Both the position numbers and the translations under genes were made by a program. The notes below the pieces were generated by a model, which made no database searches, was not told where the DNA came from, and was given only the letters and a program-made list of their open reading frames with translations. 64,000 nt of DNA from Dongia_B sp035539075 (GTDB lineage: Bacteria > Pseudomonadota > Alphaproteobacteria > Dongiales > Dongiaceae). Each line of letters starts with the position of its first letter. Position 1 is the first letter of the stretch. This document shows, one piece after another, positions 26,345 through 34,755 of this stretch. The stretch spans positions 55,151-119,150 of the forward strand of contig DATLJB010000232.1 of NCBI GenBank assembly GCA_035539075.1, given 5' to 3'.

Positions 26345-26476
26345 ATGAGCTCGTTTAAGCCGGCACCGAAAGGATTTCGCTGGGTCTTTTGCAAGTGTTT
26401 TAAACACTGGCGGACCGGCAAATTGGTTTACAGGCATAACGGTGAAAGCTTCGCTTTCCTCGTTCGCACTCGCTGA
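26345..26476 (+). CDS. Small basic protein (43 aa)
   Basis: ATG 26345 with TAAGGA six bases upstream encodes 43 residues: MSSFKPAPKGFRWVFCKCFK then HWRTGKLVYRHNGESFAFLV and RTR. Tryptophans, two cysteines (CKC) and the phrase HWRTGKLVYRxNGE with a final FxFLVR resemble a group of very short conserved proteins of unknown function that I recall from scattered bacterial genomes. The frame, ribosome-binding site and the strong terminator right after it support a real gene. It lies between the island's two terminators, so it is its own transcription unit or is read through from the 255-residue gene. Confidence 0.7.
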   Translation: MSSFKPAPKGFRWVFCKCFKHWRTGKLVYRHNGESFAFLVRTR

Positions 26477-26486
26477 GTAATTGACG

Positions 26487-26516
26487 AGGAGCATGAGCAT
26501 TGTTGCTCATGCTCCT
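26487..26516 (+). terminator. Strong intrinsic terminator
   Basis: AGGAGCATGAGCA and TGCTCATGCTCCT make a perfect 13-bp stem with a 4-base TTGT loop, ten bases after the stop of the 43-residue gene. CTATATTGTTG follows. Confidence 0.8.
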
Positions 26517-26607
26517 CTATATTGTTGCTCCCGATCCGCCGTTCAAGCCCGGGATGCCTATCAGTTACTTGCGTTATTGAAGTGACTTCCCTATATCTCA
26601 GTCCGTC

Positions 26608-27219
26608 ATGCAACGGACCGATCTCGCCGCGATGTTCTGCCCGGCCGCCCGAGCGCTTGCCTGTGTCGGCGAGTGGTGGAGCTTGCTCATTCTGCGCGAC
26701 GTCTTCCAGGGCCTGCGGCGCTTTGACGAGTTCAAAGAGAGCCTCGGCATCTCCACCAATATCCTTGCGCGCCGCCTGCAGCATCTGACCGAACACGGCA
26801 TCCTCGCGCGCCGCCTCTACCAGCAGCGTCCAGCGCGCTATGAATATGTCGCGACGGAGAAGGGGCGGGAGCTTTTCCCGCTGTTGCTGCTGCTTTATCG
26901 CTGGGGCAACAAATACGAAACACCTGAAGGCATCGCCGTCGAGCTTGCGCATCGTGCGAGCGGCCGCCTTGTCGATCCGGTGGTGGTGGATCGCCGCAGC
27001 GGCGAGCCCGTCACGCTCGACCAGGTGATGCTCCGCACGGGGCCGGCGGCTCCGCCAGACGCCATCGCCCGCGTCGAACTGGTTGCGGCACGTCGCGCGA
27101 CGGCGAGCTGCCCGGCGGCGCCCGGCATCACAGCCATCAAGGCGCAAGCCACCAGGACGCCACAGCGGACAGGCGCCGCCGGCGGCAAAACCAGACAAAG
27201 AAAGAGAGCAACATCGTGA
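26608..27219 (+). CDS. HxlR-family transcriptional regulator
   Basis: A 203-residue HxlR/MarR-like winged-helix protein: CPAARALACVGEWWSLLILR, then FQGLRRFDEFKESLGISTNI, LARRLQHLTEHGILARR and YVATEKGRELFPLLLLL form the full domain (residues 10-105). The remaining 100 residues include a basic, flexible tail (TPQRTGAAGGKTRQRKRATS) unusual for the family. The near-N-terminal cysteine (FCPAA) is a typical redox-sensing position in this family. Its stop codon overlaps the GTG start of the downstream ketosynthase (GTGA), so the two are translated as a coupled pair. Confidence 0.9.
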   Translation: MQRTDLAAMFCPAARALACVGEWWSLLILRDVFQGLRRFDEFKESLGISTNILARRLQHLTEHGILARRLYQQRPARYEYVATEKGRELFPLLLLLYRWGNKYETPEGIAVELAHRASGRLVDPVVVDRRSGEPVTLDQVMLRTGPAAPPDAIARVELVAARRATASCPAAPGITAIKAQATRTPQRTGAAGGKTRQRKRATS

Positions 27220-28490
27220 CTTCACCTCGCATCGTCGTCACCGGCCTTGGCGCCGTCTCGCCGCTGGGCTGCGGCACTGAAACCATCTGGCAGCGCCTGC
27301 TGGCCGGGCAATCCGGCATCCGCACCCTGCCGGAAGAGGTGACGGCCGATCTGCCGGTGAAGATCGGCGGCCAGGTGCCGGCCATTGCCGACGACGCCGA
27401 GGCGGGTTTCGATCCCGACAAGGCGGCGCCGCCCAAGGAGCAGAAGAAGATGGACCGCTTCATCCTCTTCGCCCTCGCCGCGGCGCAGGAGGCGCTGGAT
27501 CAGGCCGGCTGGCATCCGACGGAGGAAGCGGCGCAGGAGCGCAGCGCGACCATCATCGCCTCCGGCATCGGCGGCTTCCCGGCCATCGCCGAGGCGGTGC
27601 GCATCACCGATCAGCGGGGCCCGCGCCGCCTTTCGCCCTTCACCGTGCCGAGCTTCCTCATCAATCTCGCGGCCGGCCAGGTCTCGATCCGCCATGGCCT
27701 CAAGGGACCGCTCGGCGGCCCGCCCACCGCCTGCGCCGCCAGCGTGCAGGCGATCGGCGATGCCGCGCGCCTCATCCGCTCCGGCGAGGCGGATATCGCG
27801 CTGTGTGGTGGCAGCGAGGCGGCGATCCATCAGGTGAGCCTCGGCGGTTTCGCCGCGGCGCGCGCACTCTCCACCGGTTTCAACGAGACGCCGCAGCTTG
27901 CCTCGCGCCCCTTCGACCAGGCGCGCGACGGCTTCGTCATGGGCGAGGGCGCCGGCATGCTGGTGATCGAGACGCTGGACCATGCCTTGGCGCGCGGGGC
28001 GAAGCCGATCGCCGAGCTGATCGGCTATGGCACCAGTGCGGATGCCTATCACATGACGGCGGGGCCGGAGGACGGCAGCGGTGCGGCGCGGGCGATGCGC
28101 ATCGCCATCCGCCAGGCCGGCATCGCGCCCGCCGATATCCGGCATCTCAACGCCCATTCCACCTCGACGCCGGTCGGCGACCGCGGCGAGATCGCCGCCA
28201 TCAAATCGGTCTTCGGCACGGATGGCAAAGTCGCCGTCAGCGCCACCAAATCGGCGACCGGCCATCTGCTGGGGGCGGCCGGCGGCATCGAGGCGATCTT
28301 CACCATCCTCGCCTTGCGCGACCAGGTGGCGCCGCCGACCCTCAATCTCGACAATCCCGATCCCGCCGCCGAGGGCCTCGATCTCGTCGCCAAGGCGGCG
28401 CGGCCGATGGCAATGGAGGTGGCGCTTTCCAACGGCTTCGGCTTCGGCGGCGTCAATGCCAGCGTGATCTTCCGCCGCTGGCAGGGTTGA
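27216..28490 (+). CDS. fabF: Beta-ketoacyl-ACP synthase, FabF type
   Basis: A 424-residue KAS II-like condensing enzyme. Catalytic triad visible: nucleophile C173 in PTACAASVQAIGDAA, H314 in LNAHSTSTPVGDRGE, and H350 in ATKSATGHLLGAAGG, with K345. Family members usually read NAHGTSTPxND at H314; here Ser replaces Gly. GTG 27216 overlaps the HxlR stop. It elongates acyl-ACP with malonyl-ACP in the cytosol. It is not next to acpP, fabG or fabD, so it is probably an additional paralogue under HxlR control rather than the housekeeping enzyme. Confidence 0.9.
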   Translation: MTSPRIVVTGLGAVSPLGCGTETIWQRLLAGQSGIRTLPEEVTADLPVKIGGQVPAIADDAEAGFDPDKAAPPKEQKKMDRFILFALAAAQEALDQAGWHPTEEAAQERSATIIASGIGGFPAIAEAVRITDQRGPRRLSPFTVPSFLINLAAGQVSIRHGLKGPLGGPPTACAASVQAIGDAARLIRSGEADIALCGGSEAAIHQVSLGGFAAARALSTGFNETPQLASRPFDQARDGFVMGEGAGMLVIETLDHALARGAKPIAELIGYGTSADAYHMTAGPEDGSGAARAMRIAIRQAGIAPADIRHLNAHSTSTPVGDRGEIAAIKSVFGTDGKVAVSATKSATGHLLGAAGGIEAIFTILALRDQVAPPTLNLDNPDPAAEGLDLVAKAARPMAMEVALSNGFGFGGVNASVIFRRWQG

Positions 28491-28630
28491 GCCGGCGGTA
28501 CCCCGCCGCGCGAATGGTTGCCGGCGCGGCCCGGGCGGGCTAAAACCGGTCGGAGATCGTGGCTCCGCTCGCCCGGCGTCGTTGCCGGCGCGGGCCGCAA
28601 TCCCCGCCAACCATCATGCGAGGCGAGATC

Positions 28631-29125
28631 ATGTTCGCAGCCGAGAGCATCGATACCGAGGACAAGCCGGCCTTCTATGCGGAGTTGGCCGGGCAGTTGC
28701 GCGCGCTTCTTGGCGATGAGCGCGACGCCATCGCCAATGCCGCCAATACCGCGGCGCTGATCTTCACGACGTTGCCGGACCTCAACTGGGCCGGTTTCTA
28801 TTTCATGCGCGCCGAGGGCGAGCTGGTGCTGGGGCCGTTCCAGGGCAAGCCCGCCTGTGTCCGCATCGCCAAGGGCCGCGGCGTCTGCGGCGCCGCCGCA
28901 GAGATGCGCCGGAGCCTCAGGATCGAGGACGTGCATGCCTTTCCCGACCACATCGCCTGCGACGCCGCCTCGCGCTCGGAACTGGTGGTGCCGCTGCTGA
29001 AGGACGGCCTGGTCATCGGCGTGCTCGACCTCGACGCCCCGATCCCATCGCGCTTCGACGCCGAAGACCAGCACGGCATCGAGGCGCTGGCCGCCATCTA
29101 TCTCGCTGCCAGCGATATCGGCTGA
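28631..29125 (+). CDS. msrC: Free methionine-(R)-sulfoxide reductase (GAF fold)
   Basis: A 164-residue GAF-domain protein with the fRMsr pattern: NWAGFYFMRAEGELVLGPFQ, GKPACVRIAKGRGVCGAAAE and DVHAFPDHIACDAASRSELV place the three redox cysteines (ACV, GVCG, IACD) as in the characterised enzymes. VIGVLDLDAPIPSRF closes the fold. It reduces free Met-(R)-O with thioredoxin. The start at 28631 is chosen over several upstream in-frame starts because the domain begins there and the length then fits. Confidence 0.88.
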   Translation: MFAAESIDTEDKPAFYAELAGQLRALLGDERDAIANAANTAALIFTTLPDLNWAGFYFMRAEGELVLGPFQGKPACVRIAKGRGVCGAAAEMRRSLRIEDVHAFPDHIACDAASRSELVVPLLKDGLVIGVLDLDAPIPSRFDAEDQHGIEALAAIYLAASDIG

Positions 29126-29143
29126 ACGAAGCGCCGGGCGCGT

Positions 29144-29218
29144 CACCCCTCTGCCTGCCACCCCCCTGCGCGTCCCCCCTCTGCGCGTCACCCCTCTACC
29201 TGTCACCCCTCTGCGTGT
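29144..29218. repeat. Five tandem 15-bp units (non-coding)
   Basis: CACCCCTCTGCCTGC, CACCCCCCTGCGCGT, CCCCCCTCTGCGCGT, CACCCCTCTACCTGT and CACCCCTCTGCGTGT in succession, immediately after the fRMsr gene and before a REP-like element. Confidence 0.85.
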
Positions 29219-29230
29219 CGCCACCTTTGT

Positions 29231-29319
29231 TGTCACCCTCGGGCTCGACCCGAGGGTCCATGGCGGAGGCGGCACGCCGCCGCCCGGATGGATTGCCGGG
29301 TCAAGCCCGGCAATGACGG
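29231..29319. repeat. REP-like double palindrome, variant copy
   Basis: ACCCTCGGGCTCGACCCGAG (first stem), CCATGGCGGAGGCGGCA (spacer) and TTGCCGGGTCAAGCCCGGCA (second stem), bounded by TGTCA and TGACG. Same architecture as the five copies at 44.1-45.3 kb, in inverted order and more diverged. It lies between convergent genes. Confidence 0.8.
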
Positions 29320-29342
29320 AATGCGCGAGGCTATCGCGGGGT

Positions 29343-30236
29343 TCACGCCGCGAAATAGCCTGCCTGCTCGATATCGCTGAGGAGGCCGGGCTCCCTCGGC
29401 GTCCAGCCGAGCAGCTTGCGGCTATGGGCGCTGGACGCCGCCATGTCCATCGCCGCGAAGGTTGCGAACCAGCCGAAATGCTCGGCCGCTTGCTCCTGCG
29501 TCTTGCTGGCGACGGGGATGCCCAGCCGCCGGCCGATCACGCCCGCGATCTCCCTGAACGGGATACCTTCCTCGGCGACGGCATGATAGGGCCCGTGCGC
29601 GGCGCCATGCTCGATCGCCAGCCGGTAGAGACGCGCCGCATCGAAGCGATGCACGGCGGGCCAGCGGTTCTGTCCGTCGCCGATATAGGCGGAGACGCCC
29701 TTCTCGCGCGCCAGGCGAATGAGGATCGGCACGAAGCCATGATCGCCGGCGCCATGCACCGAGGCCGGCAGCCGCACGGTCGAGGCCTTGATGCCTTGTG
29801 CCGCCAGGGCGGCAGCCGCCGCTTCCGAAGCGCGCGGATAAGAGGCGGACGGGGCAGGCGGCGTATCGCTCTCGACCGCGGCGCGGCCGCTCGCCAGATG
29901 GGCCAGGCCCGAGGTGACGAGCAGCGATCGGCCGGAGCCCTTGAGCGCGTCGCCCAAAGCAGCGATGGCGCGGCGGTCCAGCTCGCAATTGGCGGCGAAT
30001 TGCGAGAAGTCGTGGTTGAAGCCGGTATGGATGACGGCATCCGCCGCGGCCGCACCCTGGCGCAGGCTCTCCGGATCCTCGAGCGAGCCGCGATGGATCT
30101 TGGCCCCCGTGGCGGCCAGCGCGGCCGCAGCTTCATCCGAGCGGGCGAGGCCGAGCACGTCATGGCCGGCGGCGATCAGTTCCTGGACGACAGCGGAGCC
30201 GACGAAGCCGGTCGCGCCGGTAACAAAGACACGCAT
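29343..30236 (-). CDS. Extended SDR / NAD-dependent epimerase-like protein
   Basis: A 297-residue NAD(P)-binding protein. MRVFVTGATGFVGSAVVQEL is the TGxxGxxG Rossmann motif. DAVIHTGFNHDF, a tyrosine in SASYPRASEAAAAALAAQGI where a YxxxK would be (lysine absent), and GDGQNRWPAVHRFDAARLY follow. This matches the atypical extended SDR subgroup that binds NAD(P) but lacks a canonical YxxxK. Reaction unknown. Divergent from the XRE regulator at 30461, which likely controls it. Confidence 0.88.
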   Translation of the reverse strand: MRVFVTGATGFVGSAVVQELIAAGHDVLGLARSDEAAAALAATGAKIHRGSLEDPESLRQGAAAADAVIHTGFNHDFSQFAANCELDRRAIAALGDALKGSGRSLLVTSGLAHLASGRAAVESDTPPAPSASYPRASEAAAAALAAQGIKASTVRLPASVHGAGDHGFVPILIRLAREKGVSAYIGDGQNRWPAVHRFDAARLYRLAIEHGAAHGPYHAVAEEGIPFREIAGVIGRRLGIPVASKTQEQAAEHFGWFATFAAMDMAASSAHSRKLLGWTPREPGLLSDIEQAGYFAA

Positions 30237-30392
30237 GGGAAGTCTCCGGTTTTCTTGCGGGTTGTTCAGTGCAACCGGGACAATCTGTGGCGGCTACGCT
30301 ATCCTGGTAAAGTAGTGACTTTATCGTAGTATAATGACTAACAGGATGCGCCGGGCGGGATGGCCGGATAGCAGCCGGGACGAGAGCGGGAG

Positions 30393-30437
30393 GCATTCCC
30401 CGGCATGGCGATCCCCGGCATGGCGTTCCCTGGCATG
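30393..30437. repeat. Three tandem 15-bp units (leader of XRE gene)
   Basis: GCATTCCCCGGCATG, GCGATCCCCGGCATG and GCGTTCCCTGGCATG in the 224-base divergent promoter region. Each unit carries an ATG, but none is in a useful frame. Confidence 0.85.
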
Positions 30438-30460
30438 GCAGCGCATCGGAGTGACACCGC

Positions 30461-31348
30461 ATGGGTGAAAATCTGCTGGGAACCTATCTGAAGGACCGTC
30501 GCGCGAAGCTCGACCCTGCTTCCTTCGGCCTGTCCGGGCGCCGGCGCACGCCGGGTCTGCGGCGCGAGGAGGTGGCCCAGCGCGCCAATATCAGCCCCAC
30601 CTGGTACACCTGGCTGGAGCAGGGGCGCGGCGGCGCGCCTTCCGCCGATGTGCTCGACCGCATCGCCCGCGCGCTCATGCTGACGGATGTCGAGCGCGAG
30701 CATCTCTTCCTGCTCGGTCTCGGCCGCTTGCCGGAAATCCGCTATCAGGCATCAAGCGAAGGCGTGACGCCGCGCTTGCAGCGGGTGCTCGACGCGCTGG
30801 AGCCGAGCCCGGCGCTGATCCGCACCGCCCTCTGGGATGTCGTCGCCTGGAACCGCGCGGCCAGCGTCATGCTGACGGATTACGGATCGCTGCCGCCGAA
30901 GCAGCGCAATGTGCTGCGCCTGATCTTCTGCGATCCCCGCGTCCGTGCCGCGCAATTCGATTGGGACAGTGTGGCGCGTTTCGTGGTCGCGGCCTTCAGG
31001 GCGGATGTGGTGCGGGCCGGGGCGAAGGCGGAGCCGCTGGTCGAAGAGCTGTGCCGCGTCAGCCCGGAATTCGCGGCGATGTGGCGCGATAACGACGTGC
31101 GCAGCTATGGCGAGGGCATCAAGCATCTGCGCCATCCGGTCCTGGGGCCGATCGCCTTCGAATACTCGGCCTTCGCCGTCGATGGCCGGCCCGATCTCGG
31201 CATGGTCATCTACAATCCGGCGACCGCGGCGGATGCCGAGCGCATCCGCGCCCTGATCGAGGCGAAGGAGGTCGAGGCGCAGGAGATCGAGGCGAAGAAT
31301 ACGGCGGCGGCTTCCAGCCGCGCGCGTAACCGGACGGCGCTGGGCTAG
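30461..31348 (+). CDS. XRE-family regulator with MmyB-like ligand domain
   Basis: A 295-residue regulator. The N-terminal HTH_31/XRE domain includes LSGRRRTPGLRREEVAQRAN then ISPTWYTWLEQGRGGAPSAD. The MmyB-like domain follows (PALIRTALWDVVAWNRAASV; HPVLGPIAFEYSAFAVDGRP; GMVIYNP). In characterised relatives this domain binds a hydrophobic ligand. The C-terminus ends in three 15-bp repeat units coding IEAKE-VEAQE-IEAKN (31256-31300). It probably represses the divergent SDR gene, as such pairs usually do. Confidence 0.9.
   Translation: MGENLLGTYLKDRRAKLDPASFGLSGRRRTPGLRREEVAQRANISPTWYTWLEQGRGGAPSADVLDRIARALMLTDVEREHLFLLGLGRLPEIRYQASSEGVTPRLQRVLDALEPSPALIRTALWDVVAWNRAASVMLTDYGSLPPKQRNVLRLIFCDPRVRAAQFDWDSVARFVVAAFRADVVRAGAKAEPLVEELCRVSPEFAAMWRDNDVRSYGEGIKHLRHPVLGPIAFEYSAFAVDGRPDLGMVIYNPATAADAERIRALIEAKEVEAQEIEAKNTAAASSRARNRTALG
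31256..31300 (+). repeat. Three tandem 15-bp units coding a charged helix
   Basis: ATCGAGGCGAAGGAG, GTCGAGGCGCAGGAG and ATCGAGGCGAAGAAT extend the C-terminus of the XRE regulator in frame. Confidence 0.85.
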
Positions 31349-31523
31349 ATATGGAACCTCGATAGGTTGCCCTCGGAAAGGGCGTCGGCGGCAGGATCGC
31401 GCGTCTTCTTGGCAGGATGTGACGGACCGGCCGCGTTGAAGGAAGTCCCCGAAAGACGCGATGATCTCTCCTTGAAACGCCGCAACGCCAAGCGGAAACC
31501 CGTCTTCAACGAGGAGATTTCAC

Positions 31524-32165
31524 ATGACCGAGACCGTCGCCGGCATCCGCGCGCCCGACAGCGCCATGGCCCGTGCCGCCACGCAGCTGGTGCGCGATAC
31601 CGAGAACGACCTGCTGTACCACCATTCGCGCCGCGTCTTCTTCTGGGGCGCGCTGACCGGCGAGCGGCGCAAGCTGAAATACGATCCGGAACTGCTCTAT
31701 ATCGGCGCCATGTTCCACGACATGGGTCTGACCGGTGCCTATGCCAGCAAGGATCTGCGCTTCGAAGTCGACGGCGCCAATGCCGCCCGCGACTTCCTGC
31801 AGAGCTATAAGATCCCCGAGCGCGATATCGAGGACGTCTGGACCGCCATCGCCCTGCACACCACGCCGGGCGTTCCCGAACATATGCGCCCGACCATCGC
31901 TCTCGTCACCGCCGGCGTGGAAATGGATGTGCTGGGGATCGCCTATGATGACTTCACCGAGCAGCAGCGCCACCATGTCTGCGCGCACCACCCGCGCGGC
32001 GATCATTTCAAGGAAAGCATCATCGATGCCTTCGCCCAGGGCACGATCAAGAAGCCGCTGACCACCTTCGGCAATGTGAAGGCCGATGTGCTGGCGCTGA
32101 AGGACCCGACCTACCAGCGGCAGAACTTCTGCAGCATCATCCTCGGCTCCGCCTGGCCGAGCTGA
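31524..32165 (+). CDS. HD-domain protein (cyanamide-hydratase-like)
   Basis: A 213-residue HD-superfamily hydrolase. Metal ligands: H33/H34 in YHHSRRVFF, H65-D66 in AMFHDMGLT, H in IALHTT, and a later Asp. The layout (N-terminal helix NDLLYHHSRRVFFWG, LLYIGAMFHDMGL, DVWTAIALHTTPGVPEH) is that of the HD proteins related to yeast cyanamide hydratase; many bacterial members have unknown substrates. AACGAGGAGATTTCAC precedes the start. Monocistronic; no signal peptide. Confidence 0.85.
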   Translation: MTETVAGIRAPDSAMARAATQLVRDTENDLLYHHSRRVFFWGALTGERRKLKYDPELLYIGAMFHDMGLTGAYASKDLRFEVDGANAARDFLQSYKIPERDIEDVWTAIALHTTPGVPEHMRPTIALVTAGVEMDVLGIAYDDFTEQQRHHVCAHHPRGDHFKESIIDAFAQGTIKKPLTTFGNVKADVLALKDPTYQRQNFCSIILGSAWPS

Positions 32166-32192
32166 AGCCGGCGGTGTTTCAGCGATCGCGCT

Positions 32193-34163
32193 CTAGCCGC
32201 GGCTGACGGCCTGCGGCGGGGTGCGGTCGGGCCGCCCCGGCTCGCTGTCGCTCCCGTCGACCAGATGGTCGCCGATCGCGGTCCGGTTGCGGCCAGAGCG
32301 TTTGGCGATATAGAGCGCCTCGTCGGCGCGCTGGAGCAGGGTTTCGACGCTGCCGTCGGGCAGGTCCAGCACGGCGCAGATGGCGACGCCGAGGCTGATC
32401 GTCACCTGAAAGAAGCCGGCTTCCTCCGGTGACGGCGCGCCCGGCGGTTGCGCCGCCGCCGCTTCGTCTTCTGGCGCCGGGACGGGGAAGCGCAATGCGG
32501 CGATGTTCTGGCGCAGGCGCTCTGCGACCGCCACGGCATTGTCCGCGCCGGGATCGGCGATGAGGATGGCGAATTCCTCGCCGCCATAGCGGCACAGCAG
32601 ATCGCTGTCGCGCAGGGTCTGCCGCGCCATGGCGGCGATCCCCTTGATGACCTCGTCGCCGACGCTGTGGCCGTAACTGTCATTGACCCGCTTGAAGTGG
32701 TCGATGTCGACCATGATGGCGGCGAAATGCCCGTTTTCGCGCCGCAGACGACGGCTGTCACGCTCGGCCATGGTGATGAAGGCGCGGCGGTTGAGGGTGC
32801 CGGTCAGGGGATCGTGCTCGGCCTGGTCGCGCAATTGGCCGATCAGCATCTCGCGCTCTTTCTCGACCGCCTGGCGCTGCGCCATTTCGCTTTCCAGGTG
32901 ACGGTTGCTGGCGGCCAGCAGCGCGGTGCGGTCGGCAATGCGCTGTTCCAGGTTGGCATTGAGATCCAGCAATTCCTGCTCGCGCTGCAGCAGGGCACTG
33001 ACCAGATGATCGAGGGTCTCGCCCAGGACGACGACCTCGGCATTGCCATTGCCAGTGGGGAAGGAGGTGCCGCGTTCGCCCTTTTCCAGGCGCAGGGCAT
33101 GGTGCGTCAGTCGGCGGATCGAATCGGTGATGCGATCGGCGACCAGCCATCCGACTCCGGCAAAGATGATCGCCAGCACGACGCCGACGACGATCAGCCT
33201 GGTTCGCATCCGGTAGGCCGGCGCATAGGCGATATCGCGCGGCTGGCGCACCACCACGTTCCAATGCAGCCCCGGGAAATCCTGATAGCCGGTGCCGGTG
33301 CCGACGGCGCTGATATAGTCGCCGCCGTCGGGCCAGCGCGGGATATAGACATGCATGGCGCTGGTCATCGCCTCCTTGCCATAGCCGGGCCGGCCGGCGG
33401 GGCTCCCCGCCGCCTGTTCCGCCGGATTGCCGGCGGCGAAGGAGAGCGTCTGCCCCATCAGCCCGGCCGGGCCCAGCAGGACGTGGCCCGCCGCATCGGT
33501 GACGATGACGTCGATGCCGAGGGTGGCGGTGCGGTTGTTCAGCAGCATCTCGCGGAATTCCACCGCCACCTTTGCCGAGATGGCGACATTGAGGACTCCG
33601 ATCACGTTGCCGAGCGGGTCGCGCAGGGGCCGGGCGAAATCAATCACCCGCCGATCGTCGTTCACCATCAGATGGCCGGGTGTGATCGGGCGCCCGCGCG
33701 GATTGCTGAGCAGGGGCTGGCGCAGGCTGCCGGTCAGCGCCTGGCGCAAGCCGCCGGTGAACCATGTCTCTCGGCTCACATCCTGTCCTTCGCCACGGCC
33801 GTCGCCACTGATCTGGACGATGCCGTCGGTGCCGATGATGCCGGCCCAGACGCAATCGGGAACCACCATCTGCAGATTGGCGAGCACGGTGCGCTTCGCC
33901 GCGAGCGGGCTGTCGGGCAGGCGCAGGACATCGAAGGCGGCGGCCATCTCCACCATGCGGAAGTTCTGCGACATGCGATGATCGAAGGCTTGGCCGTAAT
34001 CGTTGACGATGATCGCCATGTCCTCATGGCTTTCACGCTCGATATAGCTGGTGACATTGACGACGCTGATCCAGGTCAGGGCGAGCGTCAGCATCATCGA
34101 GAAAATGGCCGCCCAGATGGCCACCTCGCTCCGCATCTTGATCGGGTACCTGCCGAATCTCAT
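32193..34163 (-). CDS. Membrane diguanylate cyclase (Cache-HAMP-GGDEF)
   Basis: A 656-residue protein. TM1 at about residues 13-35 (VAIWAAIFSMMLTLALTWIS) is followed by a roughly 290-residue periplasmic sensory domain of the double-Cache type (TWFTGGLRQALTGS, MVNDDRRVIDFARPLRDPLG). TM2 at about 330-352, HAMP (ITDSIRRLTHHALRLEKG) and a coiled coil (residues 390-450) lead to the GGDEF domain with active-site GGEEF at 527-531 in LCRYGGEEFAILIADPG. It should make cyclic di-GMP in response to an external ligand. An Ala/Pro insert (AAAAQPPGAPSPEE) splits the cyclase domain after the signature. No RxxD inhibitory site is obvious. Confidence 0.92.
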   Translation of the reverse strand: MRFGRYPIKMRSEVAIWAAIFSMMLTLALTWISVVNVTSYIERESHEDMAIIVNDYGQAFDHRMSQNFRMVEMAAAFDVLRLPDSPLAAKRTVLANLQMVVPDCVWAGIIGTDGIVQISGDGRGEGQDVSRETWFTGGLRQALTGSLRQPLLSNPRGRPITPGHLMVNDDRRVIDFARPLRDPLGNVIGVLNVAISAKVAVEFREMLLNNRTATLGIDVIVTDAAGHVLLGPAGLMGQTLSFAAGNPAEQAAGSPAGRPGYGKEAMTSAMHVYIPRWPDGGDYISAVGTGTGYQDFPGLHWNVVVRQPRDIAYAPAYRMRTRLIVVGVVLAIIFAGVGWLVADRITDSIRRLTHHALRLEKGERGTSFPTGNGNAEVVVLGETLDHLVSALLQREQELLDLNANLEQRIADRTALLAASNRHLESEMAQRQAVEKEREMLIGQLRDQAEHDPLTGTLNRRAFITMAERDSRRLRRENGHFAAIMVDIDHFKRVNDSYGHSVGDEVIKGIAAMARQTLRDSDLLCRYGGEEFAILIADPGADNAVAVAERLRQNIAALRFPVPAPEDEAAAAQPPGAPSPEEAGFFQVTISLGVAICAVLDLPDGSVETLLQRADEALYIAKRSGRNRTAIGDHLVDGSDSEPGRPDRTPPQAVSRG

Positions 34164-34275
34164 CTCAGTGTCCGGGCTCTCGCCGGTCCCCTCGCGCAGG
34201 TTCGCCTGGCGGTCGGTATCGGCTCTCTCCGCGTTGCATACGGCCGCATCTCCGGCCGATCATCCGGCGGATCCG

Positions 34276-34755
34276 TTAAGTTTTCTTTGCCAGGTCATCT
34301 CCCGGCCGGACATTATTCTGCTGCTGCGCGGGTATCCGGGCCAGCAATTCCCTCACTTCCAACCGCGCCCGCAACAGCAACTGCTCGCTCTCGGACAGCA
34401 TCCAGGCCTTGGTGAGATAATCGCCCGTCGCGACCGGTTCGGCCGGTATCGCCGGTGCTGCGGCGTGTTGCGCCACTTCCGTGGCATGTCGCTCAAGCTC
34501 CTGCAGCATCTCGCGCAGCTGGCCGGCATAATAATAGGTCGCACCGGTGACCCATTCGGCCTGATCCTCGCCGATATGGTAGGGCGCGCGCTGCGGATGC
34601 GTCTCGTCGAAGACTGCCTGCCGCAGGAGAAAGATGCCATGATGATTCATCAGCATATCATAGACGGCGAGGAATGTATCGTAATGCCGCTGCAACTGCC
34701 GATAGTTCTCTGCGGCAGAGACCGTGGCGTCGGTTTGCGGCTGATTTGATGCCAT
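34276..34755 (-). CDS. Helical protein of unknown function (159 aa)
   Basis: A 159-residue soluble, helical protein starting at ATG 34755 (GAAAAGGGA upstream); the frame stays open further upstream, so a longer N-terminus is possible. Features: NYRQLQRHYDTFLAVYDMLM, NHHGIFLLRQAVFDETHPQR, WVTGATYYYAGQLREMLQEL, and a C-terminal helix LLLRARLEVRELLARIP. No family recognised. It is the first of three similar-sized helical unknowns (with 35222-35731 and 36259-36774) and follows a palindromic site at 35025. Confidence 0.65.
   Translation of the reverse strand: MASNQPQTDATVSAAENYRQLQRHYDTFLAVYDMLMNHHGIFLLRQAVFDETHPQRAPYHIGEDQAEWVTGATYYYAGQLREMLQELERHATEVAQHAAAPAIPAEPVATGDYLTKAWMLSESEQLLLRARLEVRELLARIPAQQQNNVRPGDDLAKKT

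Noticed and set aside
27222..28610. Long open frame (462 codons) opposite fabF
   Set aside because: Shadow frame of a high-G+C gene; composition is Arg/Gly/Ala-rich with no domain, while fabF is unmistakable.
29144..29218. CRISPR-like array
   Set aside because: Units of 15 bp abut each other with no spacers; same for 20768, 30393 and 55804. No cas genes in the window.
32448..34415. 655-codon frame opposite the diguanylate cyclase
   Set aside because: Shadow frame; GGEEF, HAMP and Cache signals are on the minus strand.
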